A stretch of 10,362 nt of DNA from Bacteroidales bacterium UBA1237 (GCA_002308935.1 DBWN01000058.1:30907-41268); one strand, 5' to 3'. Shown: positions 1-7,478, numbered from the stretch's first letter. The notes: a model not told the origin generated them from the letters alone. A program made the numbers and translations.

Positions 1-236
1 TGAGCCTCCATTCCCGGCCGGCGGAGGATGATCTGCTCCCGGAGGAACAAGGCGGATTCGTATACGTTTAGGGAGTGCTCCAAAAGACCCCCCTTGCAGG
101 AAAGATGGAACTTGGTCGAAGCGGGAGCCTCGAAAAAACCGGATTCCTCCAATCGTTTGATGACGTTGTCGATTCCTCTCCGGTTGGTGCCTAATAGAGT
201 TTCGACGAATCTCTCTTTGCTCATTTCATTCTTCAT
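1..236 (-). CDS. HD-domain protein (putative phosphohydrolase), 5' part only
   Basis: The minus strand is open from an ATG at 236 to the left edge (78 codons), so the gene is cut by the window. The protein has a short N-terminal helical region, then PASTKFHLSCKGGLLEHSLN at residues 38-57. This pattern (KFH, then GGLLEHS with a histidine at residue 54) is typical of small bacterial HD-domain proteins, in which the histidine and downstream H/D residues bind metal and hydrolyse phosphate esters or nucleotides. The rest of the HD motif lies outside the window, so activity and substrate cannot be judged. A second ATG in frame at 224 is a possible start: the -7 promoter element at 245-252 sits so close to the 236 ATG that its transcript would have almost no leader. 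The gene is divergent from the TonB receptor operon. Confidence 0.75.
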   Translation of the reverse strand, partial: MKNEMSKERFVETLLGTNRRGIDNVIKRLEESGFFEAPASTKFHLSCKGGLLEHSLNVYESALFLREQIILRRPGMEA

Positions 237-244
237 TTCAGACA

Positions 245-252
245 CAAATATA
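245..252 (-). promoter_or_regulatory. Bacteroides-type -7 element for the HD-domain gene
   Basis: The minus strand reads TATATTTG, matching the TAnnTTTG -7 consensus of the Bacteroidota housekeeping sigma factor. No clear TTTG lies 19-21 bases upstream. The element ends 9 bases before the ATG at 236, so the transcript would be leaderless or nearly so, or translation starts at the ATG at 224. Confidence 0.45.
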
Positions 253-299
253 GGGCGAATTTGCGAAATCATTCTTCGCTGATGCCGGAGATGACGCAA

Positions 300-325
300 T
301 TTGGAAGAAAAAAAGAATAGTTTTG
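300..325 (+). promoter_or_regulatory. Weak candidate promoter for the TonB receptor operon
   Basis: TAGTTTTG at 318-325 fits TAnnTTTG, with a TTTG at 300-303. The 14-base spacer is shorter than the usual 19-21, so only the -7 element is really supported. It would give a leader of about 40 bases before the ATG at 370. Confidence 0.3.
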
Positions 326-369
326 GGAAAAATCACGAAATTTGAGTGTTGAAAACCATTGATACTTAC

Positions 370-3063
370 ATGAAACGAGTGTTTTTATCCGCAGTACTGG
401 TGCTCTGTTCCTTTTGCCTGTATGGGCAGGACAAGAAGGTTGTCGGTGTCGTCGTAGATGAATCGTCTTCCGAACCGTTGGTGGGTGTTACGGTAAGTAC
501 ACCATCTTCTTCACGTATGGTCATCACGGGGAAAGACGGATCATTCGCCATTCCCGTCAGCAATAGTACAACGACAATTGTTCTGAACTATCTGGGGTAT
601 GAACAGAAGTCCGTGGAGATTCCTTTGACAAACAATGTAGGAAGGATAGAGCTTCGGGAGGATAATCTCATCTTGAAGGATGCGATGGTCGTCGGGCAAG
701 TTGCACAGCCTAGAAAAACCCCAATTGCGGTTAGTTCGGTATCGTCCTCTGTTCTCAATGAAAGGCTCGGAAACCAAGAGCTGGTGGAGATGCTCAAACA
801 GACTCCCGGAGTACATGCCAACCGCCAGGGCGGGGGATGGGCCGACTCGGAAATCTATATGCGCGGCTTTGACAATAGCAATATCGCCGTGATGATCAAT
901 GGCATCCCTGTCAACGACCCCGAGAACGGCATCGTGTACTGGTCCAACTGGGCGAGTCTGGCTGACGCCGCCTCTCTGATCCAGTCGCAGAGAGGCATTG
1001 GTTCGGGAAAGGTGGCGTCTCCTTCCGTCGGCGGAACCATCAACATCATTACTAAAGGAATCGAGACCAGGCAGGGAGGATCCGTCAGTTACGGAATCGG
1101 TAATGACGGATTCCAGAAAAAGGCCATCGACGTGAGTACCGGGTTGATGGACAACGGATGGTCTCTTACTATGAAGGGAGGCCAGACCTCCGGAGATGGA
1201 TATTTCCAAGGTGGCGGCTTCAGGGTAGGGGACCTTTTCGCTAACGTCTCCAAGCGCCTGAGCCCTTCTCATCAGTTGAGTCTGACTGCGTTCGGATCGA
1301 CACAGGAGCATTATTCGCGTAAGGATGCTCTCACCCAATCCGAATGGGAGCGAGTGCGCTCCCTGTATAAGGTGGAGGGGGATTGGACGAGGTACAATCC
1401 GGAGTTGGGATACAACGGCAACGGCCAGAGAAAGTCCACCGGCCTTGAGCGTTTCACCAACGGGATGGCCTTCCTCAATCATGTTTGGCAGATTGAGCCG
1501 CAGTCGAGCCTCAGCACCAGCGTATATTATTCTTTCGGAAAAGGTTATTCCCATTCCGGTCTTGCTGATGAGGATACCTACTCTGAGTACGACTGGTATT
1601 CTGCTGATTACGGGGCATTGAACATGCAGTTCAGGGCGAAGGACGGCACGTTCGATTACTCGAAAATCGAAGGCATCAACATGGCATCAGACCGGGGTTC
1701 CCTGCTGGTCCTTTCCAACACCATCGGCAATTATGGTACATACGGGCTGGTGTCCACATACAAGAACGCCCTGTCCGACCGGTTTGACTTGACGTGCGGG
1801 ATGGATGTCCGTTCATATAAGGCGCTTCACCAGAATACCCTCGACGATCTCCTTGGAGGAGAGTATTACATTGACCCCGGGCGTGGCGATGTCTCCGCCG
1901 ACAACAATCCGATCGCGACCGATAGCTGGAAGGGAGCGCACCTCGGGATTGGTGATATCCTCTATAGGGACTATGATTCCCACATCGTCCAGGAGGGTGG
2001 CTTTGCGCAGCTGGAATACTCTGGCGTGAAGGTCAACGCCTTTGTCGCGGGAGCGTTGAATTATTCACATTATTGGAGATTCGACCGCTTTTATTATGCG
2101 GAAGACAAGGCCCGTTCAGGGATAGCTGGTTTTTGGGGCGGTAACGTCAAGGCCGGAGCGAACTACAACATCGGGCGGCATCATAATGTGTATGCCAATG
2201 TCGGCTATGTCTCCCGCCCTCCGAAATTCAAGGGCGGGGTGTTCATGTCTGCGACCACTTCGCATACGATAAACGAGCGTGTCGCCAACGAGAAGGCGGC
2301 GTCAGCCGAACTGGGCTATGGATTTCATGGCGAGGTCTTGGATGTCGCGCTCAACGGTTATATCATCGAATGGCTCGACAAGGCGATGGCAAAGCGCGGG
2401 AAGCTCGGCGGCCAGTATTACTTGAATATGACAGGCGTGAATTCGCGCCATGTCGGTTTCGAAGTCGAAATGAAGGCCAGGCCATACAGATGGTTGGAGC
2501 TGACAGGAATGATTTCAGTTGGCGACTGGAAATGGGATAGCGACAATGTCAAGGGATATGCCTATAACCTCTCCGGACAGGCAATCACCTCCGATGGGTC
2601 GGCCACGACTCCTGGTGCTGAGGACCATGCGTGGGCCCTCATCAACATGAAGGGAATCCATGTCGGAGGATCCGCTCAGTCAACTGCGGCCATCGACGCA
2701 TTCTTCAAGCCGTTCCGTGGTTTCGGAATAGGCGGAGGCTACACCTTCTTTGACAGGAATTATGCTTATTATTCGTTGTCCGGAAGCAATCTGTCGATAG
2801 GCAAGGAGGCCTTCGTGAGCGAGCCGTGGAAGGCGCCTGCGGGAGGATCTCTGGACCTGCGGGCAATATATGCCTTCAAGCTCGGGAAGCTTGACGCCTC
2901 CCTGATCGGGCAGATCAACAATGTCCTCGACAGTCACTATATCGAAAAGGCGTGGAATCCGTCAAACGTGTCTGCTGCGACAAAGGAAGTGAATCCTGCA
3001 GACGTCTACATGTTCTACTCTCTTGGCAGAATGTGGAATGTCAAGTTTGAGATCAAGTTCTGA
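370..3063 (+). CDS. TonB-dependent outer-membrane receptor with carboxypeptidase-D-like N-terminal domain
   Basis: This 897-residue outer-membrane protein probably imports a scarce ligand such as an iron complex, using energy from TonB-ExbBD. I chose the ATG at 370 because it begins directly with a signal peptide (MKRVFLSAVL, hydrophobic core, likely cleavage near residue 20). The frame stays open upstream to a GTG at 346, which would put charged residues before it. Residues about 23-101 form the carboxypeptidase-regulatory-like beta domain common in Bacteroidota receptors. Residues about 115-228 are the plug (LKQTPGVHA, IYMRGFDNSNIAVMINGIPV, GGTINI). The rest is the beta-barrel, ending in aromatic Phe (VKFEIKF). 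It is shorter than SusC-type receptors (about 1000 residues) and no SusD partner follows, which argues against glycan uptake. The stop overlaps the ABC exporter start by one base (TGATG). The exact ligand is unknown. Confidence 0.9.
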   Translation: MKRVFLSAVLVLCSFCLYGQDKKVVGVVVDESSSEPLVGVTVSTPSSSRMVITGKDGSFAIPVSNSTTTIVLNYLGYEQKSVEIPLTNNVGRIELREDNLILKDAMVVGQVAQPRKTPIAVSSVSSSVLNERLGNQELVEMLKQTPGVHANRQGGGWADSEIYMRGFDNSNIAVMINGIPVNDPENGIVYWSNWASLADAASLIQSQRGIGSGKVASPSVGGTINIITKGIETRQGGSVSYGIGNDGFQKKAIDVSTGLMDNGWSLTMKGGQTSGDGYFQGGGFRVGDLFANVSKRLSPSHQLSLTAFGSTQEHYSRKDALTQSEWERVRSLYKVEGDWTRYNPELGYNGNGQRKSTGLERFTNGMAFLNHVWQIEPQSSLSTSVYYSFGKGYSHSGLADEDTYSEYDWYSADYGALNMQFRAKDGTFDYSKIEGINMASDRGSLLVLSNTIGNYGTYGLVSTYKNALSDRFDLTCGMDVRSYKALHQNTLDDLLGGEYYIDPGRGDVSADNNPIATDSWKGAHLGIGDILYRDYDSHIVQEGGFAQLEYSGVKVNAFVAGALNYSHYWRFDRFYYAEDKARSGIAGFWGGNVKAGANYNIGRHHNVYANVGYVSRPPKFKGGVFMSATTSHTINERVANEKAASAELGYGFHGEVLDVALNGYIIEWLDKAMAKRGKLGGQYYLNMTGVNSRHVGFEVEMKARPYRWLELTGMISVGDWKWDSDNVKGYAYNLSGQAITSDGSATTPGAEDHAWALINMKGIHVGGSAQSTAAIDAFFKPFRGFGIGGGYTFFDRNYAYYSLSGSNLSIGKEAFVSEPWKAPAGGSLDLRAIYAFKLGKLDASLIGQINNVLDSHYIEKAWNPSNVSAATKEVNPADVYMFYSLGRMWNVKFEIKF

Positions 3064-4901
3064 TGATGGGAAAAACAAAAGGCGGGATGAGTTATTTCGG
3101 CTTGTTGAGCCGTTTCTTTCCCAAGTATAAAGGAAATATCATCCTGAACATCCTGTTCATGATACTGAGCGCCGTCTTCAGCATCGTGAGCTTCTCCGCG
3201 GTGATTCCGATCATCAATATGCTTTTCGGCGTGTCCGATTCTGCAATAGAGCCCCTTTCCGCCCCGGCGAGCGCATCAATATCAGACCTGTTCTCATATC
3301 TTGGAAACAATATGCTGTATTTCCTTCAAGAGCAAACCATTGAACACGGTCCCGGGTATGGATTGCTCCTCATTGCGTCCTTCATCGTGGTGTCTTCCGT
3401 TTTGGCGAACGGGTGCTCCTACCTTGCCGAGTACTACAGGATACCGATGCGTGTCGGGATTCTGAGGGATCTTCGGAAGGAACTGTTTGACAGGGTGCTT
3501 GGATTTCCCGCCGGTTTGCTCACTAAGGACAACAGGGGGGACCTGGTATCTAGGATGACCAACGATGTTCTAGAAGTGGAGTGGTGCGTGAGCAACACCC
3601 TGGACCTTTTGATTGAACACCCGATCCCGGTTATCATCTACCTGGTGACGATGTTCACCATTTCTCCAGGTCTTACCCTTTTTGCCATAGCCTTGCTGGT
3701 GATATGCGCACTGATTGTAATCGCCATCGGCTATTCCTTGAAAAAAATTGCACACAAGGGGCAGAGCGAAAGAGGAGAAATCCTCTCCAAATATGAGGAG
3801 GCCGTAGGAGGCCTGGCGGTGATCCGTTCCTTCAATGCCGAAAGGCAGATGGCGGACCGCTTTGATGAAGTGAACGAGGAGAACAGGCGTACCTTCCAGA
3901 AAATGAACAGAGTCCTGGCCTTGTCTTCTCCGGTTACCAAAGTGACGGTGTCGACGGTTCTTGCTCTTTTGCTGTGGTATGGCGGCAAGCACATTCTGGG
4001 CGGAAGCTTCGGCATCTCAGGGGCTTCCTTTGTCTATTTCCTGCTGGTTTTCCATTCCGTGATCAATCCAGTCCGGGGGATTGCCAAGGCGTCCTACAGT
4101 ATTCGCAAGCAGGTCGCCTCTCTGGAACGAATCAACAAAATCCTCAATATGGAGGACGATCTCCTGGCGGGAAGCGATGACGGCCCTCTGGAATCGGTTG
4201 ATGTCGAGGCTGATGCGCCGGCAATTGAATTCGATGACGTCTCCTTCTCCTATTTGGAAGGACAGCCTGTTTTGAAGAACTTGTCTTTCAAGCTCGAAAA
4301 AGGGAAAAGTCTGGCACTGGTGGGACCGGTTGGAGCAGGAAAGACATCAACCGCCGGTCTGATAATGAAATTCTTTGCACCGGACGAGGGTGCTGTAAGA
4401 ATTTTCGGTAAAGATGTCGGGGCGGTTTCATCGGTGGATCTGCGGAGGTGCGTGGGATATGTCCCACAGGACTCGATCCTTTTCAATGATACCATTTTCA
4501 ATAATATCGCGCTGGGAGCCGACGCCTCGTTGTCAAAAGCGTCCGGAAAAGAAACATGGACAGGGGCTGTTATCGATGCGGCCAAGAAGGCAGGGATACA
4601 TGATTTCATCACCTCGTTGCCGGACGGATATGGTACTATTGTCGGTGATCGCGGTTCCCGTCTCTCGGGGGGACAGAAGCAACTGATTGCCGTCGCCCGT
4701 GCCTTCCTGAAGGATGCTCCGATACTGATTCTAGATGAGGCGACATCCTCTTTGGATCCGGAATCCTCATCTATGGTTATCAAGGCCGCAGCCGATTTGA
4801 TGAAATCCCGTTCGACATTGATAATCACCCATAGGGAGGACATTGCCGCAATGGCTGATTCGGTTGTATCCCTTAGTGGTCCGATGCCGTCAAACATATG
4901 A
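3063..4901 (+). CDS. MsbA-like ABC exporter (permease fused to ATPase)
   Basis: A 612-residue half-transporter of the type IV (exporter) fold, expected to act as an inner-membrane homodimer. Residues 1-360 are the six-helix membrane domain, with hydrophobic segments near 25-55, 98-120, 178-200, 202-225, 290-310 and 318-335. Residues about 388-612 are the ATPase: Walker A GPVGAGKTST at 421-430, Q-loop Gln469, signature LSGGQ at 534-538, Walker B ILILDE with catalytic Glu559, D-loop SLD and switch His590. All motifs are intact. The N-terminus (ISYFGLLSRF-type start, then FSAVIPIINMLF) resembles Bacteroidota proteins annotated as MsbA, the lipid A flippase, but family members also move lipids, peptides and drugs. 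Start ATG 3063 overlaps the receptor stop by one base; a second ATG is at 3066. The stop overlaps the next gene as ATGA. Substrate is not determined by sequence. Confidence 0.88.
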   Translation: MMGKTKGGMSYFGLLSRFFPKYKGNIILNILFMILSAVFSIVSFSAVIPIINMLFGVSDSAIEPLSAPASASISDLFSYLGNNMLYFLQEQTIEHGPGYGLLLIASFIVVSSVLANGCSYLAEYYRIPMRVGILRDLRKELFDRVLGFPAGLLTKDNRGDLVSRMTNDVLEVEWCVSNTLDLLIEHPIPVIIYLVTMFTISPGLTLFAIALLVICALIVIAIGYSLKKIAHKGQSERGEILSKYEEAVGGLAVIRSFNAERQMADRFDEVNEENRRTFQKMNRVLALSSPVTKVTVSTVLALLLWYGGKHILGGSFGISGASFVYFLLVFHSVINPVRGIAKASYSIRKQVASLERINKILNMEDDLLAGSDDGPLESVDVEADAPAIEFDDVSFSYLEGQPVLKNLSFKLEKGKSLALVGPVGAGKTSTAGLIMKFFAPDEGAVRIFGKDVGAVSSVDLRRCVGYVPQDSILFNDTIFNNIALGADASLSKASGKETWTGAVIDAAKKAGIHDFITSLPDGYGTIVGDRGSRLSGGQKQLIAVARAFLKDAPILILDEATSSLDPESSSMVIKAAADLMKSRSTLIITHREDIAAMADSVVSLSGPMPSNI

Positions 4902-5644
4902 GGTTCGCGCACATATCCGATCTGCACATAGATTCCTGCAAGCAGGTGATTTATGGTGTGAATCCGTGCAAGAATCTGGAGAAGGCTTTGGCCATATTAT
5001 CCGGATTGGAGGACCTGGGTGCCGTCATTCTGAGCGGCGACATTTCCAATGACGGAAAGGAAGCGTCGTACTTGCTGGCAGATGCCATGCTTTCAGAGCT
5101 CTCTGTTCCGGTGTACTGCGTTATGGGTAATCATGACAACAGGGTGGTTGTCAAACGCCTTCTCGAAGAGAACAAGCTGACAACTATGCACTTCGTGAAG
5201 GAGACCGTCCTTGCTGGATATAAGTTCCAGTTCCTGAATACGGTCAAGGAAGTAAGTCCTGGCGAGAATATGTCCAGAGGCTTCATTTCTCGTGAGGACA
5301 TTGAGCGGGTTGATCTGGATGCGAGGCTTTTCTCTGGAAATTGCATACTGGTCATGCATCATCCCGCCTTTGAGGTCGGCGGCTGGATGGATGCCCGGAT
5401 ACTGATGAATCGAGAGGAATTCAAGTCGATGGTCTCCGGGCATCCAAATATCGTAGCGGTACTTGCCGGGCACAATCACTGTCCTTCGGAGTTGACTGTC
5501 GCCGGGTGTTTCTATAGCATTGCTCCTTCGGTAAGTACGACATTTGATTCCCGTGGGGATCGCTTTCAAGAAATCTATCGGCCTGCTTTCGATGTTTATA
5601 CTATAATGGGAAAGTCACTGTCTAAAGATACTCTTCCTATATAG
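4898..5644 (+). CDS. Calcineurin-like metallophosphoesterase
   Basis: A 248-residue single-domain cytoplasmic enzyme with all five metallophosphoesterase blocks: D8-L-H10 (AHISDLHID), GD at 47-48 (ILSGDISNDG), GNHD at 77-80, HH at 154-155 (VMHHPAFE) and GHNH at 191-194. These residues bind two metal ions and hydrolyse phosphomono- or diesters. Length and block spacing resemble the class III cyclic-nucleotide phosphodiesterase group (CpdA, Rv0805), but substrates vary widely, so no symbol is assigned. The ATG overlaps the ABC exporter stop by four bases (ATGA), a sign of translational coupling. This puts the enzyme in the same transcription unit as the receptor and exporter. No signal peptide is seen. 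Confidence 0.88.
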   Translation: MRFAHISDLHIDSCKQVIYGVNPCKNLEKALAILSGLEDLGAVILSGDISNDGKEASYLLADAMLSELSVPVYCVMGNHDNRVVVKRLLEENKLTTMHFVKETVLAGYKFQFLNTVKEVSPGENMSRGFISREDIERVDLDARLFSGNCILVMHHPAFEVGGWMDARILMNREEFKSMVSGHPNIVAVLAGHNHCPSELTVAGCFYSIAPSVSTTFDSRGDRFQEIYRPAFDVYTIMGKSLSKDTLPI

Positions 5645-5671
5645 AGCAGAAATCGGCATCGGTTATTATGC

Positions 5672-5690
5672 AACCTTCTTGGTTTTATTT
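5672..5690 (+). terminator. Weak terminator candidate after the phosphoesterase operon
   Basis: AACC/GGTT (4-bp stem, 5-base loop) followed by a T-rich stretch, 28 bases after the stop. The stem is short, so support is weak. The surrounding 5645-5749 gap separates two convergent units and holds nothing else I can support. Confidence 0.22.
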
Positions 5691-5749
5691 GTGTTTTTAT
5701 GCTTCACAAGTAAAGGACGTTTACTATCGTGGCGTTAGACTACTTGGCT

Positions 5750-6181
5750 TTAGGACATTCTGACATACAAAGCAAAGCTCAGTAATCCGACAAGAATGAA
5801 AACGGCGGCATGAATGTGGCAGCGTTTTACATCCTCTTTTGGAGAATCTGATTTTGGTCGCTCAAAAGTCCCGGTCAGCGTATCGACCATCTTTTTCTCG
5901 GCACCAATATCGTAGAATTGATCCAACTCCCCATAATACGTTATCCTATCACTAGACAGCCAGATACCTCCTTTTACCACGGCCCATATTGTGCCGACAA
6001 TCGGTATGAATTGGAGGAGAATGAGCTTGACATAGTCAACAAGGGATGGGCAGCGTCCTGTCTGCCTGATATCGCTATATGTCACGTTATATGTCACAGA
6101 GCCTATAGATATCCGTCCCGCATGAAAGGAATTGAGCTTCGGTGGAAAAATCAACGAATGAATGGACTCAGAAGGGGTCAT
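5750..6181 (-). CDS. Small membrane protein of unknown function
   Basis: I do not recognise this family. From the ATG at 6181 the product is 143 residues; the frame is open upstream to a TTG at 6214, which would add 11 residues. Two hydrophobic segments are visible, about 50-68 (VKLILLQFIPIVGTIWAVV) and 122-141 (IHAAVFILVGLLSFALYV). Both N- and C-terminal halves carry polar stretches, including a charged stretch (GAEKKMVD, ERPKSDSPKEDVKR) between the segments. It lies 62 bases downstream of the other small membrane protein on the same strand, and no TAnnTTTG element is seen between them, so they probably share a transcript. Amino-acid composition and membrane segments make it look like a real gene, but no function can be proposed. 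Confidence 0.55.
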   Translation of the reverse strand: MTPSESIHSLIFPPKLNSFHAGRISIGSVTYNVTYSDIRQTGRCPSLVDYVKLILLQFIPIVGTIWAVVKGGIWLSSDRITYYGELDQFYDIGAEKKMVDTLTGTFERPKSDSPKEDVKRCHIHAAVFILVGLLSFALYVRMS

Positions 6182-6243
6182 CTTATAGGTGATTTGACTG
6201 AAAAGGATTTGCAATAAAAAACCAACAGACTCCGAATGATACT

Positions 6244-6786
6244 CTACTCTGTCTCATTGGGGTATTTGAAACGAAACATTTTAATGAGCATCACGATTGA
6301 ATATACAATCAATACTGGACACAAAATGCAGAGAACTACACCACGAAAATCAACATTTCCCTGTCGAAGCTCATTTCTCAGTATTAAGTATCCGATTACG
6401 CCAGAAAAAAGCCCTCCTGCAAAGCCGAAAAGTGCCATTCTCAATAAATAATTCTTATATGCGGGAATTGGAATATACTTCTCGCAGAGCTTCTCGGTAA
6501 AATCAGGATCCTTCATTGTTAGGCCACAAATTGCCGGCGAATCAGGATTCGTTGGAATCTCATTACTGTGGTTTTGACAACTCTCGCAAATCTTCCTACG
6601 CTGCTGAAGATTGAGTTTGTGCTCAATTGAAGGAACTTCTTCTTTGAGCTGTATTTGTAATCCTCTTCTTTGAAGTTCAAACTTGGCTGCTGCATAGTAA
6701 TCATCGTTCCACCTGTTGTGGTTAGATACTATTTCTTGCAGTTCCTGGTCTGTCTTTTGTCTAAATTCTGTCTCGAACGTATTCAT
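6244..6786 (-). CDS. Membrane protein with N-terminal helical region and four-cysteine motif
   Basis: A 180-residue protein from the ATG at 6786. The frame extends upstream to 6831, but that would run into the -7 promoter element at 6829-6836, so 6786 is preferred. Residues 1-45 are helical and charged (QELQEIV, AAAKFELQRRGL), a pattern seen at the start of various Bacteroidota membrane proteins. Residues 67-101 hold Cys67-x2-Cys70, Cys87 and Cys101 in the arrangement CxxC, then ICGLT, then KDPDFTEKLC. This closely resembles a cysteine-rich, probably zinc-binding motif (CxxC...CxLT...F...C) that I know from many uncharacterised Bacteroidota proteins. Two membrane helices follow at about 113-136 and 149-168. 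Function is unknown; a metal-binding soluble face attached to a two-helix membrane anchor is an inference. Confidence 0.72.
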   Translation of the reverse strand: MNTFETEFRQKTDQELQEIVSNHNRWNDDYYAAAKFELQRRGLQIQLKEEVPSIEHKLNLQQRRKICESCQNHSNEIPTNPDSPAICGLTMKDPDFTEKLCEKYIPIPAYKNYLLRMALFGFAGGLFSGVIGYLILRNELRQGNVDFRGVVLCILCPVLIVYSIVMLIKMFRFKYPNETE

Positions 6787-6828
6787 AAGTTGCGAATTCA
6801 ATTTAGAAGTGAACAATGCTTGGAAAAT

Positions 6829-6860
6829 CAAAGATACGTTATTGCATACAATAATCCAAA
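6829..6860 (-). promoter_or_regulatory. Strong Bacteroides-type promoter for the two small membrane protein genes
   Basis: On the minus strand a TTTG (-33) at 6857-6860 is followed, after exactly 20 bases, by TATCTTTG (-7) at 6829-6836. This matches the TTTG-N19/21-TAnnTTTG consensus. It would give a leader of about 35 bases before the ATG at 6786 and helps to decide that start. Confidence 0.75.
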
Positions 6861-6920
6861 GGATTTTCGGATGCCAATAATGTACGGAATTCCTGCCGAT
6901 GGCTATATCTGCGCTTGTTT

Positions 6921-6955
6921 GAAGAAAGAACCCGGAGCCGCCGAATCCGGGGCTT
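6921..6955 (-). terminator. Terminator-like hairpin reading leftwards
   Basis: CCCGGA at 6931-6936 pairs with TCCGGG at 6946-6951 around a 9-base loop. Read on the minus strand it is followed by a pyrimidine-rich, T-containing tail (TTCTTTCTTC). It has the form of an intrinsic terminator for something transcribed from the right, yet no intact minus-strand gene lies there. It may mark the end of a lost gene. Confidence 0.4.
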
Positions 6956-6992
6956 CAATGTCGCCAAATAATTCAAAAACCGCATAGTCCTG

Positions 6993-7130
6993 TCAGGTAA
7001 GCGTCCATTTAGACAAACTTGTAGTTGACAGAATGGCCACCTGAATCGAGCCTCCAGATACCTGGGGTTCAACCTTTGTGCGAACGCTTACTCCCCCGCC
7101 TTTTTGATTTGTTACACAACTTATCTTATG
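6993..7130 (-). pseudogene. Possible 3' remnant of a minus-strand gene
   Basis: One minus-strand frame is open for about 45 codons between a TAA near 7131-7133 and a TGA at 6993-6995. It has no ATG but reads like protein: VSVRTKVEPQVSGGSIQVAI, then LSTTSLSKWTLT before the stop. The terminator-like hairpin at 6921-6955 lies just downstream in the correct orientation. Together these suggest the C-terminal end of a gene whose upstream part has been lost. The alternating pattern is vaguely reminiscent of a bacterial Ig-like/BACON strand region, but I cannot assign a family. The call is tentative. Confidence 0.22.
6997..7091. repeat. 8-bp inverted repeat enclosing about 79 bases in the gene-poor region
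   Basis: GTAAGCGT at 6997-7004 is the exact reverse complement of ACGCTTAC at 7084-7091. The enclosed segment contains a small CCAG/CTGG hairpin. This could close a structured RNA or be chance; no known RNA family is recognised. Confidence 0.25.
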
Positions 7131-7227
7131 TTAACTAATAGAAATGGAAAAACTCCCCTGTTGTACCAGCTCTAAATAGTGGACACGAAATATGAAATAA
7201 TAGAAGGAAAGGACATCTCCTATTACG

Positions 7228-7266
7228 AAAGTGATCTTTACGATTGGAAGAGATCACTTTATTTTT
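7228..7266 (+). terminator. Hairpin with T-run, terminator-like
   Basis: A perfect 10-bp inverted repeat, AAAGTGATCT at 7228-7237 and AGATCACTTT at 7251-7260 with a 13-base loop, is followed by ATTTTT. This has the form of an intrinsic terminator on the plus strand. No plus-strand gene ends just upstream, so what it terminates is unclear; a small RNA or decayed gene is possible. Confidence 0.45.
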
Positions 7267-7286
7267 GAAAGCGAAGCCATCGACAG

Positions 7287-7327
7287 AATGCAGGCTGAGG
7301 CGGTTATTTTGTTCCACAGCCTGCATT
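7287..7327. repeat. Perfect 11-bp inverted repeat
   Basis: AATGCAGGCTG at 7287-7297 pairs exactly with CAGCCTGCATT at 7317-7327 around a 19-base loop. It lies 27 bases after the previous hairpin and has no T-run, so it is not a standard terminator. It could be an RNA structure or protein-binding site. Confidence 0.5.
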
Positions 7328-7436
7328 TCAGATTCAGTTGGAAGTAAATGTTAACGGGAGTTAGCTATGTGAGGAAATGTGGACTTCTGTTGATGGGATT
7401 ATCTGAGGATGACACGAGGTTTTGAAGCAACTGAAC

Positions 7437-7460
7437 AAGCTTTTGATTTAAGCTTTTTTT
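7437..7460 (+). terminator. Short hairpin with T-run upstream of the C-free gene
   Basis: AAGCTT at 7437-7442 and AAGCTT at 7450-7455 form a 6-bp stem with a 7-base loop, followed by TTTTT to 7460. It sits 18 bases before the -33 element of the C-free gene and could insulate that promoter from upstream transcription. Confidence 0.4.
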
Positions 7461-7478
7461 ACAAATAATGCAGAAAAA

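Larger units (their letters stand above)
7179..7350 (+). other. Possible frameshifted gene remnant
   Basis: A GTG-initiated frame (7179-7268) reads DTKYEIIEGKDISYYESDLY, then DWKRSLYF, and stops at TGA. Shifting frame at the T-run at 7262-7266 allows it to continue as ESEAIDRMQAEAVILFHSLH and a few more codons to a TAA near 7348. The composition is protein-like in both halves, which hints at a fragment with a one-base frameshift. Two strong inverted repeats fall in the same interval, so structure rather than coding could explain it. Confidence 0.18.
6861..7478. other. Gene-poor region between divergent promoters
   Basis: About 600 bases separate the promoter of the small membrane protein genes from that of the C-free gene. 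No frame here gives a convincing complete gene. It holds a leftward terminator-like hairpin, an 8-bp inverted repeat, a rightward hairpin with T-run, an 11-bp inverted repeat, a second T-run hairpin and two protein-like but broken frames, each listed separately. This density of hairpins suggests one or more small RNAs or the scar of lost genes. Confidence 0.6.

Noticed and set aside
28..282. Plus-strand frame at the left edge
   Set aside because: The minus strand here encodes a recognisable HD-domain start; the plus frame is its shadow.
541..1554. A long minus-strand open frame inside the TonB receptor gene
   Set aside because: The plus-strand receptor has a full set of domain motifs; the antisense translation matches no family and is a shadow.
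4250..4927. A 225-codon minus-strand frame opposite the ABC exporter ATPase
   Set aside because: It lies opposite perfectly conserved Walker A, signature and Walker B motifs of the plus-strand gene and resembles no protein.
6670..7072. Overlapping short frames on both strands (6670-6987 plus, 6839-7072 minus)
   Set aside because: They cross a good promoter and a hairpin, have atypical composition (rich in R, C, L) and no recognisable domain.
7040..7100. A tRNA-like GGTTCAACC segment
   Set aside because: No T-stem, anticodon arm or acceptor pairing can be built around it.
7130..7330. CRISPR repeats or transposon ends
   Set aside because: The inverted repeats are single, different from each other, and not regularly spaced; no transposase, target duplication or Cas gene is seen.
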